64,000 nucleotides of DNA from Corticium candelabrum (GCF_963422355.1 NC_085104.1:4176106-4240105); one strand, 5' to 3'; shown: positions 30,717-42,030, numbered from the stretch's first letter. The notes: generated by a model not told the origin, from the sequence alone. Numbers and translations are program-made.

Positions 30717-32205
30717 AGGGCCAGACGGTCTTGCTGCTGAGTTCTATCAAAAAAGAGGTTCTGTTTTTGGGAAGAAGTTGTCAATATCATTTATTGCATA
30801 TGGGATACAGAGATAATAACCAATGAGCTAAAGGATGCTAACATAATTCTAATCTTCAAGAGAAAAGAGATAAAGCAGACTGTACAAACTGGCGAGAAAT
30901 TTCACTATTGCCCATTGCTGGGAAGTACTATCAAGAATACTGCAAATTGACTAACAAAATCAATCGCGGAGGATATTCTCCGAGTCTCAATGTGGCTTCC
31001 GTGAGGGAAGAAGCACAACTGACATGGTGCTTACTCTAAGACAACTACAGGAAAAGTACAGAACGGCAAAAACCGTTGTATATGGTGTTTATCGACGTGA
31101 CAAGGCTTTTGACTCAGTTAATCGTGAAGCTCTCTGGCAAATTCTGGAAAGATTGGGTTGTCCATCCAAGTTTGTCCATTTGATTGAACAATTACATGAA
31201 GGAATGTCAGCAAGAGTAATCTATGGTAGGGGAAAATCAGGGATTTTATGTGCAAACTGGAGTGAAACAGGATTGTGTTCAGGCACCAACTTTATTTGCT
31301 CTCTTCCTTGCAGCAATGTTAACAGAAATGAATCATTATGTAGGAGATCGAGGTGTGTCTGTACAGTATCGTATAGATGGCAAATTCTGCAACATTCGGA
31401 GATTTGTGGCAAAAACCAAGACATCAATTACAAGGGTTCGTGAGTTACTACATGCAGATAACTGTGCTCCTGTAGCACACTCTGCTGAAGAAATGCAACA
31501 CACAGTTTCCTGCTTCAACGATGCCGCTGTCAGCTGTGGCTTACAAATTAATATAAAAAAGGTTTGTTTCAACCTGCTCCAGGAGCAGGAACAACAGCTG
31601 ATGATATCTCTGTTTTCGGAAAAGCCTTAAAGAAAGTACCTACATTTTCTTATCTTGGTAGTGTCATCTCTGATGATTGCACCGTAAATAATGACATTGC
31701 TACACGCTTGCAAAAAGCAAACAGATCATACGGTGCACTTCAAAAGAGGCTGTGGAGTCAAAGCGGTATCAAAGTAAAAACTAAAGTCAAAGTATACAAG
31801 GCAGTCATTCTTACAATTCGTTTATATGAGTCACAATCATGAACGCCTTACCTGAGAAACATTAAAGAACTTGAAAATTCCATGTTCGTAGTCTGCGTCG
31901 TATCTTGCGAATTCATTGGAGTGAAAGAGTGTCAAATAGTGAGGTTCTGAAACGATCTGGCATAACCGAGATTGAACGTATGATAACAAAAGAACAACTA
32001 CAATGGGTCGGTCGTGCCACAAGAATGAATGACAGAAGGCTACCAAAGCAAGTGTTCAATGGACAGTTGTCAAATGCTAAGAGAAGAACTGGGGAAAAAA
32101 CTTAGATATAAAGACATGTTGCGTCATCATCTGCATAGTGTGGGCATCAATCAGGACAATTGGGAGTCACTGATGTCTGATCGTTTGGTTTGGAGGAAGA
32201 AAGTG
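30717..32205 (+). pseudogene. Non-LTR retrotransposon (LINE) RT, 5' truncated
   Basis: It begins GPDGLAAEFY right after the GT tract and passes through several frames. Motif A is in AFDSVNREALWQILERLGCP (near 31107) and motif C is near 31451, where the usual Ala-Asp-Asp is HADN in this copy. YLGSVISDD (31651), LQKANRSYGALQKRLW, LRRILRIHWSERVSNSEVL (31888) and QLQWVGRATRM follow. These are typical of LINEs with an APE-type N-terminus, which is missing here. More than six frame breaks and the altered catalytic residue make it inactive. It is followed at about 32208 by a different LINE. Confidence 0.85.
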
Positions 32206-32207
32206 TC

Positions 32208-33409
32208 AACTGGTCTGAATCTGCTTCGGAAGCCTTCATTGGAGGTTGGGCCAGCACCCTGCACTATCTTCCACATCACGACAATCGCGTGCGTCATCTT
32301 TGTGATATTTACTGTCCGCTGATGCTAATCACCACTCAAATCGCCAGGGGCTTGACAACATCTCTCGAAGATCTTCACTGTAATTTTAGCGACACCACCA
32401 AACTGATTTCATCTGTTTCAAAGCTACCAGACAATCCTAAGAAACTTCAGGCAAGACTTCAAAAGACAAAGAAACAATCACTTTTTAACAACCTTCTTGA
32501 ACGATGTAAAGATAGTCGTTATCAATCAAGAATACAGGGTTGTGGAGGTCCCAATTCAGGGATGTGGTTAGATGCTATGCCGAGCTCGCACCACTTCATT
32601 CTCAGCAATGATGATTTTCTCAACGCTGTTTGTCTGCCGCTCGGAAGAGCAATTCCTAGCTTACAATCCTTGAATCACTGTATTCCACAGTGTGGTCCAA
32701 AAGTGGATATCAAAGCCTATCATGCTGTTACATGTAAGTGGGGTAGAGGCCCTATTCATCGGCACGATGCCGTATTGGACTGTTTTTTTAAATGTCAAAG
32801 GTTCTGGGATTCAATTATCGCAAGCAGCTACCTGCCCAGTTTACTAACAAACAGTGGCCTGACATAGCCATATATAACTACAAGGATGGAAAGAATCTTC
32901 TTTTAGATCTGAACATCACACATTCGTGGGCAAAACGATCTCTTCGCTCAGGCAGCAGTACGCCAGGCTTTACAGAAACGGAAAGGGAAAAGGAAAAAGG
33001 ATGGGAAGTATCTCGCCAAATCATCAAGCCTTGGATACTTGTTTCGACCCTTAGCGTTGAAGATGTTTGGTCGTTGGGGAAACAAAGCAGAAGAACTGTT
33101 GCAAGAGTTTTCTAACCGCTCTCTGTCTTCGTTAGGCATGAGTTCGGGCGAATTCAAGCAATACTGGCGACGAAGGATAGCGGTGTGTCTCCAAACATAC
33201 AACTCTGCTATTGTAAAGAACAAAGTGGCAACTATAGTTAGCCACAGTAGCTTTGACTTTACGTAATTACCTAGTGTGGTAGGTAGCATGCTGTGCTACT
33301 TGCCTCTTTTGTAATAGTTATAGTAACGGACATGTTTAGCTTTCGATTGCATTTTAGACGTAGCTTCTATTTTATTTGCCTAGTACTATGTATGTGTTGA
33401 AAAATATTT

Positions 33410-33454
<45 letters not shown>
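32208..33454 (+). mobile_element. Restriction-endonuclease LINE, copy A (3' part)
   Basis: It starts in the block FIGGWASTLHYLP, downstream of the RT palm. The zinc-like cluster has C...QCG...HAVTC...HRHD (near 32680-32770), then PDIAIYNYKDGKNLLLDLNITH (near 32860), a PD-(D/E)xK-like nuclease motif. The conserved C-terminal end LFRPLALKMFGRWG (33038) runs to IVSHSSFDFT with a stop at 33264. A 3' UTR ends in a (GA)n tract 33413-33454. Two frame shifts are visible. The nuclease cuts the insertion target in this LINE class. Confidence 0.8.
33413..33454. repeat. (GA)n tail of LINE copy A
   Basis: About 21 GA units; right junction is coding sequence of copy B. Confidence 0.95.
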
Positions 33455-33457
<3 letters not shown>

Positions 33458-33486
33458 AAGAAAACAGAAAACGAGCTAAATATTCG

Positions 33487-33647
33487 TGTAAGGTTGTATT
33501 ATCATCCGGGTAGTTAGAGAGAGAGAGAGTGGGGGTTCCCGGTTGTGTGTTGGCGGTCGTGCAGTAGTCGCGTGTGTGTTGGCCAATAGACGGGAAACGT
33601 GAGTGCGAGTGGTGCAGTTAGCCTTGTGTGGCGCGAACAGCATTACA
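33487..33647 (+). repeat. Left LTR (161 bp)
   Basis: TGTAAGGTTG...CATTACA with an internal GA run; matches 34922-35082 except C/T at the TTCCCGG position. Confidence 0.95.
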
Positions 33648-33950
33648 TTTGGGGGCCTGTCCGGGAGAGTGACGTCGTACACGAGCGGCAGAAGAGTGCT
33701 GTCAGCAGACTCAAGCGGAGCAGCTGAAATCGTCAAGCGTAGCAGTACGTAAGTGTGGAACGAAACAGTGAGCGAGACAGACTGTTTCGTCGGGTGCACT
33801 AGGAATCACGCGCAGTTCACGCGGGAGTCACGTGCTGTTCTAGAACGTTCGTGGGCGTGGTAACAGACACACCTTGATCGCGTTGTGAAGGGAGAAACCG
33901 TCCTGGAGAGTGACTTCGGGAGGCGTTACAACTTGAGATCGAGGCAGACC

Positions 33951-34826
33951 ATGGCGAGTGAGGGAGAAGTCGAGTCACTTCGCCGCCAGGTAGAAGAACA
34001 GAAGATTCAGCTAGAGGAAGCGCTGCAGAGGGTCTCTCAGCTGGAGAAAGAGCTCGAAGAAGAACGGAAATCCGTTCGACTGCAAGTGCTCGAAGCCAAG
34101 GAAGAGGTGAGAGATAGAACAGAAAAGACGTTGGATGACGTGAGAGCGCACCAGGAGCGTATGCGCAATGAGTATACGGAAATGCTGGCAAAACGGGATT
34201 CACAAATTGAGGAGCTCGTCCAGAAATTGGAGGATGCCAGAGAGATAGCCCCACCCTTGGAGGAGGACGAATTACGCACAGAGGATGTTGCTGAGAGGGC
34301 AGAGAGCGCTAGCAGCCAATCGTTGGGAACTACTAACCAGACAGGTAGGCAAATGGAGGAGCATCAAAGTCATGAGTCGAGTGTTGCCAGTGCAATGAGG
34401 GCCTGGAGTCTTCCTCGGTTGCAAAAGTTTACAGGGGAGAGGGTCAATGACGAAGATGGCTTCAAAACGGACATGTTGCTAGGTTTTTCTGTTGCTTGGG
34501 AGAATGCACAGATGAGGATCAAGGATGCGCAAGAGCGGTACAAGCAGCAATATGACCGATTCCGGAAACCTCACACCTTTCGGATAGGCGATCGAGTTTT
34601 CATAGAAGAGGAGGTTGGAAAGAAAAAGAAAATTGGACTGCCATTTCGAGGTCCATACCGGGTAATCAAAACAACGGAGAACAACGTTGAAGTGAGACCA
34701 GTAGGCCGACCAGAAGAGCCTTCCAAGTGGTTGAATGTGGAGAGAGTACGCCCGTGTCCCCAAGAGATTGCTGAAGTGCCTTGTCCTGCAAGGAAAGGAA
34801 GAAGACGTCGGCAAAAACAGTCATAA
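33951..34826 (+). CDS. Gag coiled coil fused to integrase C-terminus
   Basis: ATG at 33951 opens 291 residues with no break; the frame is also open upstream to 33885 without an ATG. Residues about 5-100 are a long Glu/Arg/Gln heptad coiled coil. A linker leads to the Gag block SLPRLQKFTGERVNDEDGF (near 34411). This runs straight into KTDMLLGFSVAWENAQMRIKDAQERY, then FRIGDRVFI and LPFRGPYRVI, which are the end of an integrase with its SH3-like/GPY region. The tail is basic. The joint (about 34465) is a clean in-frame deletion of all enzymes. Whether the fusion protein does anything (for example packaging) is unknown; it could be just a preserved frame in a young copy. Confidence 0.85.
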   Translation: MASEGEVESLRRQVEEQKIQLEEALQRVSQLEKELEEERKSVRLQVLEAKEEVRDRTEKTLDDVRAHQERMRNEYTEMLAKRDSQIEELVQKLEDAREIAPPLEEDELRTEDVAERAESASSQSLGTTNQTGRQMEEHQSHESSVASAMRAWSLPRLQKFTGERVNDEDGFKTDMLLGFSVAWENAQMRIKDAQERYKQQYDRFRKPHTFRIGDRVFIEEEVGKKKKIGLPFRGPYRVIKTTENNVEVRPVGRPEEPSKWLNVERVRPCPQEIAEVPCPARKGRRRRQKQS

Positions 34827-34921
34827 CGACGACGGGACTGAACGTGAATAGTGGGTAGTTCTGACTGGATATTTGGGAGTTGACGGCACGAGGGCGTGCC
34901 TTTTAGTGAACCGGGGGGTAA

Positions 34922-35082
34922 TGTAAGGTTGTATTATCATCCGGGTAGTTAGAGAGAGAGAGAGTGGGGGTTCCTGGTTGTGTGTTGGCGGTCGTGCAGT
35001 AGTCGCGTGTGTGTTGGCCAATAGACGGGAAACGTGAGTGCGAGTGGTGCAGTTAGCCTTGTGTGGCGCGAACAGCATTACA
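34922..35082 (+). repeat. Right LTR (161 bp)
   Basis: Same length as the left LTR; preceded by the G-rich tract GAACCGGGGGGTAA, the likely second-strand primer, and followed by the target duplicate TTCG. Confidence 0.95.
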
Positions 35083-35515
35083 TTCGAAACAAGCTGAAGA
35101 TCTAGGACACCTTTTCAGACCTATTGCAATAGAAGTGTTTGGTCGTTGGGGTCAGGATGCAGAATCCACTCTTTCTGAGGCGTCTCGCATGGCGCATATG
35201 TGTTTACAAATAAACTCAGCCCAATTCAAGAATCTTTGGTATCGCCGCATTTCAACAAGTCTCCAGAAAGAAAATGTACGCATTATCGAGAACAAAGTAA
35301 ATACAATAATTAGCAAGAGCAAAAAGAACCGAATGCTATTTCTAGATTAGGTTTTAGTTCTAGATGTTTTGGTCTAGATTTCAGTTAGTTTGTTAAGAGT
35401 AGCAAAGTTCTTGAACTGTGTTCAAGAACAATACTATTGTAATGGACAGTTCACTATAGACATTGTAAGGTAGCTCTTTTAAGTTCACGCGTTGTACTAT
35501 GATTAGAGAATATTG

Positions 35516-35520
<5 letters not shown>

Positions 35521-35577
<57 letters not shown>
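35521..35577. repeat. (GA)n tail of LINE copy B
   Basis: About 28 GA units; right junction is RT coding sequence of copy C. Confidence 0.95.
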
Positions 35578-35578
<1 letters not shown>

Positions 35579-37409
35579 AAAGAGTACAACAGGGTGACCC
35601 TCTAGGTCCATTGTTATTCGCGTTGGCTCTCCAACCAAAGTTGATAAATGCAGCCAATGAACACAAGTCAGTATTTACACCTCGTTATCTCGAAGATAGC
35701 ATGATACTGGGACCACAGGAAGAAGTAATCAAATGCTGCAACAGGTTGAAGGACCAGTTCTCCAGCATTGGCTTAGAAATGCGTGAAGATAAGTGTGAAG
35801 TGTTCTCGTCAGTAGGTATACAAAACTGGGATTTAAATATACCAATAAAACAAGATGGTCTAATTATATTGGCAAGTCCAGTTAGATCCCTTTCATTCAC
35901 AAAGAACACGTGTGCAAAACAAGTGAATTCTGCCAAGTCATTCTTGTCAAAACTTCCACAGATAAATGATGCACAATCAGCTATATTGATTTTTCGATAC
36001 TGTGGGATTCCAAAATATCACATTTACTTCGATCTGTCTCACCATTAGTTATTGCTGATGCTGCTACAGAGTTTGATTGTACCATCATTAATACTTTTGA
36101 GGCCATAAAGTGCAAGCTCTGTTCAAGAGATAAGGCAACTCTCGTTACCAATTAGTCAAGACGGATTTGGTCTTAAGAAATCTAGTTCCACAGCTTCAGT
36201 GGCTTTTTTGGGTGCTTGGGCTAGTAGCCTTCACCATCTTCCATTGAGAGACCAAAGAATGATTGCTATCTGTGAAAATATTAGTTTACATAGTGCGAGA
36301 GATTGCACTTTCAACAGTAGTTCAAGTATTGGTATTCACTTGAATAATACTTGAAGTTCATAGCTCCTGTGAAACAACAAAGCAACTGATTTCATCTTTG
36401 AAGGATTTGCCGAATCATCCAAGAAAGCTCCAGTCTCATTTAAACTCCAAACTAAAAGACAAGAATTTTCATCGATTCTTGCAAGACTGTCAATCTAAGA
36501 AAGACATGGCCAGAGTGATCAGCTGTGGAGGACCTACTGCTGGCTGCTGGGTAGACGCAATACCTAGTTCGCAAGTTTACACATTGAGCAATGGAGAATT
36601 TTGCACGGCTTTATTGCAACTTGGTGCGTCTTTGCCAGCTCTTAGAGCTCTAGACAGCTGTATTGAACAGTGCGGAGATCCAATTGATAACTTTGAATAC
36701 CATCTTCTGACATGCAGGGGAAGGAGGTGCTATTCATCGACACGATTGAGTCTTAGACAGTGTATATAAAATGTTATCCTCAGTTGGTTTGCCGTGCAGG
36801 AAAGAACTAACCGAACAATTTGAAGGCAAACAAGATCCAGACATTGCTGTGTACGACTTTTGACAATGGCAAGAAGCTACTGCTGGATATAACCATCACT
36901 CATCCTTGGGCTCAGAATTATATTAGTCGCAGTTGTACAACAGCAAGGTTTGCAGCAGCAGAACGAGACCGTATCAAGAACAACCAATATTTGCATGTGT
37001 CTAGTGATCTAGACTATCTATTTCGGCCATTCTCATTGGAAGTATTTGGTCGTTTGGGAGAGTCAGCAAGAGAGACACTGAAGCAAGTGTCAAGATTAGC
37101 AGCACCGTTAGCAGGATACTCACCAGAAGAGTTTCTAAACGAGTGGCGACACCGTCTGTCGGTTTGTTTACAAAAAGGTAATGCAAGGATCCTGTCCAAC
37201 AAGGTCAATACCATCATCGGAAGACAGCAGTCATCAAGGCCAAACACTTGTAATACAGTTGCTGTTCGCCATTTTGGCGTAGACTATACGTAGGTTTTCT
37301 GTTCCTTTTCTTGTAATTAGAACCTAGAGTTATCGTAGTTTGCTTACCTGTAATTATTTCACTTTAGCCTATATGAATGCTACCGTTTCTGTATTTGATG
37401 AGAAGTATT

Positions 37410-37467
<58 letters not shown>
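35578..37467 (+). mobile_element. Restriction-endonuclease LINE, copy C (RT to 3' end)
   Basis: It starts right at the GA tract of copy B with VQQGDPLGPLLFALAL, an RT block. The catalytic region reads RYLEDSMILG (near 35680), with Glu where the first of two Asp is expected. Then come FLGAWASSLHHLP (36206), CGGPTAGCWVDAIPSS (36526), a CX3CG...HLLTC cluster (36658-36718), GKKLLLDITITHPWA (36865, nuclease) and LFRPFSLEVFGRLG (37018), ending at 37293. (GA)n at 37412-37467 closes it. Frame shifts at about 36050, 36360 and 36740. This is the longest copy and shows the gene order of the family. Confidence 0.85.
37412..37467. repeat. (GA)n tail of LINE copy C
   Basis: About 28 GA units; right junction is coding sequence of copy D. 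Confidence 0.95.
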
Positions 37468-37469
<2 letters not shown>

Positions 37470-37985
37470 AAACAATATCAGGGTATGCTGCATCTTCAAA
37501 GAGCGCTCAAAGAATACCAAGTATTTGCCTGCAGCAATAGACCTAGGGCACTTGTTCCGACCTTTTGCATTGGAAGTGTTTGGCTGTTGGGGTGCTGAGA
37601 GTGTTAACACTTTGAAGGAGGCTGCCAGTCTCGCGCCAGCAGCACTGGACATGTCTTACGGTGACTTTGCAAACTATTGGCGTCGCCGATTGGCAGTTTG
37701 CCTTCAGAAAGAAAATGCAGATATGATACATAACAAGATTGCAGCAATTATAGGACAGACTCCAATAGATCCTAATTCGATAAACAATATCGAAGCAAGA
37801 CATTACAGTATCGATTTTACGTAAATTAGTTTAATTCTTGCGTGTTAGTGTTGATGTAGAGTAGAGGTTGCATTTGTGTCTACATAGCGTATGGTAGTTT
37901 GCTTAGCGACTGACTTGATGGTTCTAGATCATATTCTGTATCTACGTTGAAGATTTATTTCAAATATATGAGAGAGAGAGAGGAG
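37468..37985 (+). mobile_element. Restriction-endonuclease LINE, copy D (3' end)
   Basis: It begins at copy C's GA tract. After a shifted start it reads LPAAIDLGHLFRPFALEVFGCWG (37521) through ARHYSIDFT to a stop at 37824, the same C-terminus as copies A-C. The 3' UTR ends with a short GA tract (37970-37983). It is 5' truncated to about 0.5 kb. Confidence 0.85.
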
Positions 37986-38775
37986 AAAGATCGGCAAACA
38001 TTGACTATCTACAGTGTTATATACAGCACAGTGTAGTAAGGATTGATGACGTAGTACGGGACGTGTGAATATTCAGCTCCTTAAGGTGTTTCTCGGTTGT
38101 CAAGTACTCACAATCCCTAGCTACAATCCGACGGATGGGGCGACGGAACTTCATGAGGCTTTCGTCGCTGTTAGGTCACTTGCACGAATCGTAGACTGAT
38201 CTGTATAGTCGCAGACACGAAAAAGATTTTCTGAAGTAGGTCTTACAATGAAACGTGGCTGTGGAGAGGAGGAATTTGAGGTTCGTGTATACACAAGAAT
38301 ATATATATATATATTTGAATTCTTGCCTCCATCGGTTTTGCTGTGACAATGTTCATTTGCCGACTTGACGCGACCACCTAGCCTGCATAATGAAGGCGTG
38401 GCTGTAAACAGTGGGCGGAGCTAGGGCCAGCCCATCATAGTCCAGAAGAATTGACATCCGGCGCGGATCCGGGACTTCAGACCGGACTCCTATCCAACTC
38501 ACCTTTCACGTAGATAACCACGGAGATTTAATGGAATAAAGGGTAGGGGAAAAGGACCTTCCAAGCACGAGTTTATCCGACAGCGGGATGGGAGGGTGGG
38601 AAACGAAAAGAAACAAACGCACTCTGGGACGCTTGCTGCGCTGTGGCGGGCGGGATAGTCGCTAGTCGTGCGCATGCTCCGTTCATCGCAAAACCTTCTT
38701 GAGTCCGGTGTGCGCGTGCGCTCAGCAGCGCATCTCCGGAGGAATTCAAGTACGTTCAACTGGTTCGTTAAACTC

Positions 38776-38778
<3 letters not shown>
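37986..38778. other. No supported gene
   Basis: Contains a short (AT)n at about 38300-38315 and a GC-box-like GGGCGGAGC near 38420. Short frames only; not recognised as any element. Confidence 0.5.

Positions 38779-38838
<60 letters not shown>
38779..38838. repeat. (GT)n microsatellite
   Basis: About 30 perfect GT units. Confidence 0.95.
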
Positions 38839-38839
<1 letters not shown>

Positions 38840-38998
38840 AATTTCACAAACGGTAAGCCTGCATATTTTGATGTTTCCATTTGGAATACCATGCAGCCTT
38901 CGTACATCATACCATCTTCAACTTTGGCTGTAGCTGCTGCATTTGCTGGAGAGGGCGAAAAAGATGCTCATCACCAGGCGGACGTGGAACCTGCAGGC

Positions 38999-41723
38999 CA
39001 GGGATGTCGTTGCTATGGAGATGGGGCCACATGTGGCCCCAGCCAACAAAAATGTGGCCCCAGGAGCAAAGCAACTGCTAATAATTAATATTTCTAATTA
39101 TACAGTACTTTGAATTTTGTAAGTTATTAAACCATAGTTTTGTGCAGTACAGTACCCCTTCCACGTGCTTCAAGTAGCGTGCGTTATTACATTGCGTAAC
39201 ACGGAAATGGCCTCCAGGGAATCCTGGGATCTCCGCTTTTTCTTCCGTTCTACGGCTCCTGCACCTTCCGAAGTTTCGCCTACCCACCATCCTGAAGTTC
39301 CCCAACCTTCTTCTCTCTCCGAGTGTCCCGGAGACGCCCCTGAGACGCCGGACGTCACTGGAACGGCAGAGAGTGCCGTTGAACATCGTACAGGTAATTT
39401 GTCGTTTCTATTATAGTATCCCACAAACTACAGTACAAACATCTTGTTATTCAGATATCGATTTCAGTGACGGTGGCCCTGGAGAACATGATGATATGGC
39501 CACGTCTTCAGCAGAAATATCTGAAATTGAATTTGGCAAAACGACAGCAGGTACCAGAAACAGTAGCAGCCTTGGGAAGATTAGAAAATTGAAACGTGCA
39601 TTACGAACATTTCACAAAGAGGAGTGGGAAGATAAATACCTGGTGACGGTAGAGCACTCAGAGAGTGCAGGCCGTGAAACTCCAATCTGCATTCTGTGCG
39701 AACAAACATTTCAGGATATGAAGGTGTACTCCTTTCAGCGTCACCTTGACAGGAAGCATAAAACGCAAATGGCTGCAATGCGGAAGTGGTCTGCTGAGCA
39801 GAGAAAACGCATTGTCGAGAATTTCCACCAGAAACGGGAATTTCAAAGAAAAAGAATGGAAAAAGCAACAACTCCAGAGAAGCTTCAGCGTCTTGCTCCA
39901 CTGAAACTTGCTTACACTCTTGCGAAACACAACATTCCTTTGTCAAAGTCCTCATGCATTGTCGAGTTTTCCCGAGCTGCCGATCCAACATCAAAGGTGC
40001 TTGAAAAAATGGCTGCAGGAAGAACAACAATTACTAACGGGGTAATCGATATACGCGAGAAAGTACTGATTTCAGAAACAAAAAGTACGATCTGTGCTTC
40101 TCCTTTCTGGTCAGTAGTTATTGACGAGTCACTTGACGTTACAACTAAGGAACAGATGATAGTGTATGCTCGATGCATTGACCTTCAAACATGCGAAGTG
40201 GCTACCAATTTCTTGTGCCTTCATCGTCTGTCTGGCCACCCGGATGCCGAAAATATCGCTTCGTCGCTTCTTGATGTGCTAGGCGAATCAGGATTCAATT
40301 TGCCTCTTGATCGTCTTGTCTGTCTATCAACGGATGGGGCCTCAGTTTTACGATCCCCGATTAACGGCGTTATTGCCAAGCTAAGAGAACGTCTAGACAA
40401 TCCGTTGCTGCTTTCACAGCACTGTTGCACTCATCGACTTGTACTCTGTGCTAAAGATGCTAGAAAAGAACTGCCAAAGTTTGTTGAAAAAACAATTGAA
40501 TCAATCATGAACTACTTTCAAGGAAGTGCCGTACGAAGAGACAAGTTTGGAGAGCATCGAGTCAAATCATTGGAAGATTTGACTGATCCCGAGGGAGCGT
40601 ACATGACGCTAGTTACGTACCATAAGGTTCGCTGGTTGTCATTAAGCGACTGCGTGCAACGACTTTGGGATTTGCTTCAGCCACTTGTAACTTTCTTCGA
40701 AGAAGAAACAGGCGACCAGCGAAATCAACCCAAAGTCAGAAAGTTAGCTGCGGATCTTCACGAGCAAATTTCAAAGCCGGAGTTCCATCTATATTTGAGC
40801 TTTCTGGAGAAACCTCTTCGCGATTTGGCTGCTGTGAATCGCCATCTTCAAACACGAAATCAAACACTTTACACAACGTGCTGTGGAATTCTCGCTCTAC
40901 AACGTACATTGAGCTACTACGTGAAGTCCAACGATGCTGACGGCCAAGAGAAAGAGAGGTCTGTGAGAGAAGCAGTGTCACTTGCTGGAGGAGAAGGTTT
41001 CCGCAAACTGCTGAAGGAAACAGAAGACAACGCATTGCTAAATACGCGTGAAATTCAGGCAGCTTTAAAGTCTATGCACAATTTTCTTCTGCAGACAGTG
41101 GAAAGCATCTCAAGGCGCTTTTCAGAACTGGATTTCTTTGTACAAAAATGTCAGATGCTGGATCCGGTAAATAGACGACGAGTTCAGGCGAAAGATCTTC
41201 AGGCAATTGCAGTAAAATTCAAGCATTCTGCGATCGACGAAGAGCTAGTGTCACGTCAGGCAGTGACCTATTCATTTGACGAAAGTTTGGACTTACTCTA
41301 TACAGAACAGTGTGGGATGTCAGCAGTGAAGTTTTTCATCAGTCTTCTTCACAACGAGAACTACTGTGAAATAGGCAAGTTGGCCCTTCTCCTGTATTCC
41401 TTAGCGCCGGATAGCGTTGAAGCTGAACGTGGATTTAGCTTGATGAATATAACAAAGAATTGTTCTCGCAATAGGCTTGGTCAACGTACGATAAACGCGA
41501 TTATGGCGATAGCTTCAGACAGTAGAGGAATGGACACATTTCCTTTTGATAAGGTGCTGAATAATAATGTCCTTTAGTGATGCTTATTGTTGAAATAGAA
41601 AACTGATTACATTGCCATTGATATTAATTTGAATTGTCTTTAATATTGATATTAACAGTGGCACCGAAAACGCTATTGGGGCCACATTTTTGGCACCGGG
41701 CAAAAATTGGACCGGCATCCCTG
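38999..41723 (+). mobile_element. hAT element 3, intact gene
   Basis: The ends are CAGGGATGTCG (left) and CATCCCTG closing the right (reverse complement CAGGGATGCCG), with GGGGCCACA subterminal words on both sides. Flanking sequence shares GCAGGC on both sides; a hAT target duplication should be 8 bp, so two bases have changed or the ends are slightly mis-set. It contains one two-exon transposase gene without disabling changes. Confidence 0.8.
39207..41577 (+). CDS. hAT transposase, two exons, open
   Basis: Exon 1 39207-39393 (ATG 39207) and exon 2 39455-41577 are joined across a 61-bp intron with GTAATTT donor and TTATTCAG acceptor. The phase matches and gives 769 residues. A BED-like zinc finger reads CILCEQTF with HLDRKH (near 39688-39750). 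The RNase-H fold has Asp in VVIDESLDVT (40120) and Asp in STDGASVL (40331), then HCCTHRLVLCA (40420). The C-terminal dimerisation block is SVEAERGFSLMNITKN, followed by NRLGQRTINAIM (41413-41505). The enzyme would cut at CAG ends and insert with 8-bp duplications. The long intact frame suggests a recently active element or one under selection; no host-gene context was found. Confidence 0.88.
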
Positions 41724-42028
41724 GCAGGCGGGTGTTTCTACCCTTTGCTAGACGAAACGTTCGGTTTTTGGACACCTGCTAGTTTAGCTACACTAAGAAT
41801 AATTGCCTCCAAAACGATGACAAAAACTAGACTTTCATTTAGGCAGCGTTTAGTAATTTGTTAGAATAATTATCTGTTCGTCTTTGGCAGTTTAATGCTA
41901 AAATATTAAATGATAGATTAGATTTAGCAGTAGACGTAAAGCGGTGGAATATATAGGGCAGATATTCGTTATCTGTGTTATCTGTATTATATACAAATAT
42001 ATTATATATAATAACATATATATACATA
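41724..42028. other. No supported gene; AT-rich
   Basis: AT-rich DNA between two transposons, with TATATA runs at 41990-42030 that serve as the TA target of the Tc1 element. Confidence 0.6.
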
Positions 42029-42030
42029 TA

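Larger units (their letters stand above)
33487..35082 (+). mobile_element. Young internally deleted LTR retrotransposon (1.6 kb)
   Basis: Two 161-bp LTRs (TGTAAGG...ATTACA) differ by a single base in my comparison and are flanked by TTCG (33483-33486, 35083-35086). Next to the left LTR is TTTGGGGGCCTGTCCGGGA, similar to the proline-tRNA-type primer site of some retroelements. The interior has one open frame (33951-34826) joining a Gag start to an integrase end; protease, RT, RNase H and integrase core are absent. It must have been mobilised by a full-length relative. Near-identical LTRs imply recent insertion. Confidence 0.93.
33455..35577 (+). mobile_element. Restriction-endonuclease LINE, copy B, split by an LTR element
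   Basis: Directly after copy A's GA tract, 33455-33486 encodes a lysine-rich piece that continues, past the LTR element 33487-35082, as KQAEDLGHLFRPIAIEVFGRWG (35089 onward) to a stop at 35350. A 3' UTR and (GA)n at 35521-35577 follow. Only the extreme C-terminus of the LINE protein is present, so it is strongly 5' truncated. The insertion of the LTR element duplicated TTCG. Confidence 0.85.

Noticed and set aside
30556-30790. Cys/Val or His/Thr repeat proteins around 30.6 kb
   Set aside because: Pure translation of a GT microsatellite; same for 21.1-21.7 kb and 38.7-38.9 kb.
33487-35082. Endogenous retrovirus with envelope
   Set aside because: No envelope, RT or protease; the frame is Gag start plus integrase end, so a deleted LTR retrotransposon fits better.
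35393-35666. Leu/Ser repeat proteins on minus around 35.5 and 37.5 kb
   Set aside because: Translation of GA microsatellites at LINE tails.
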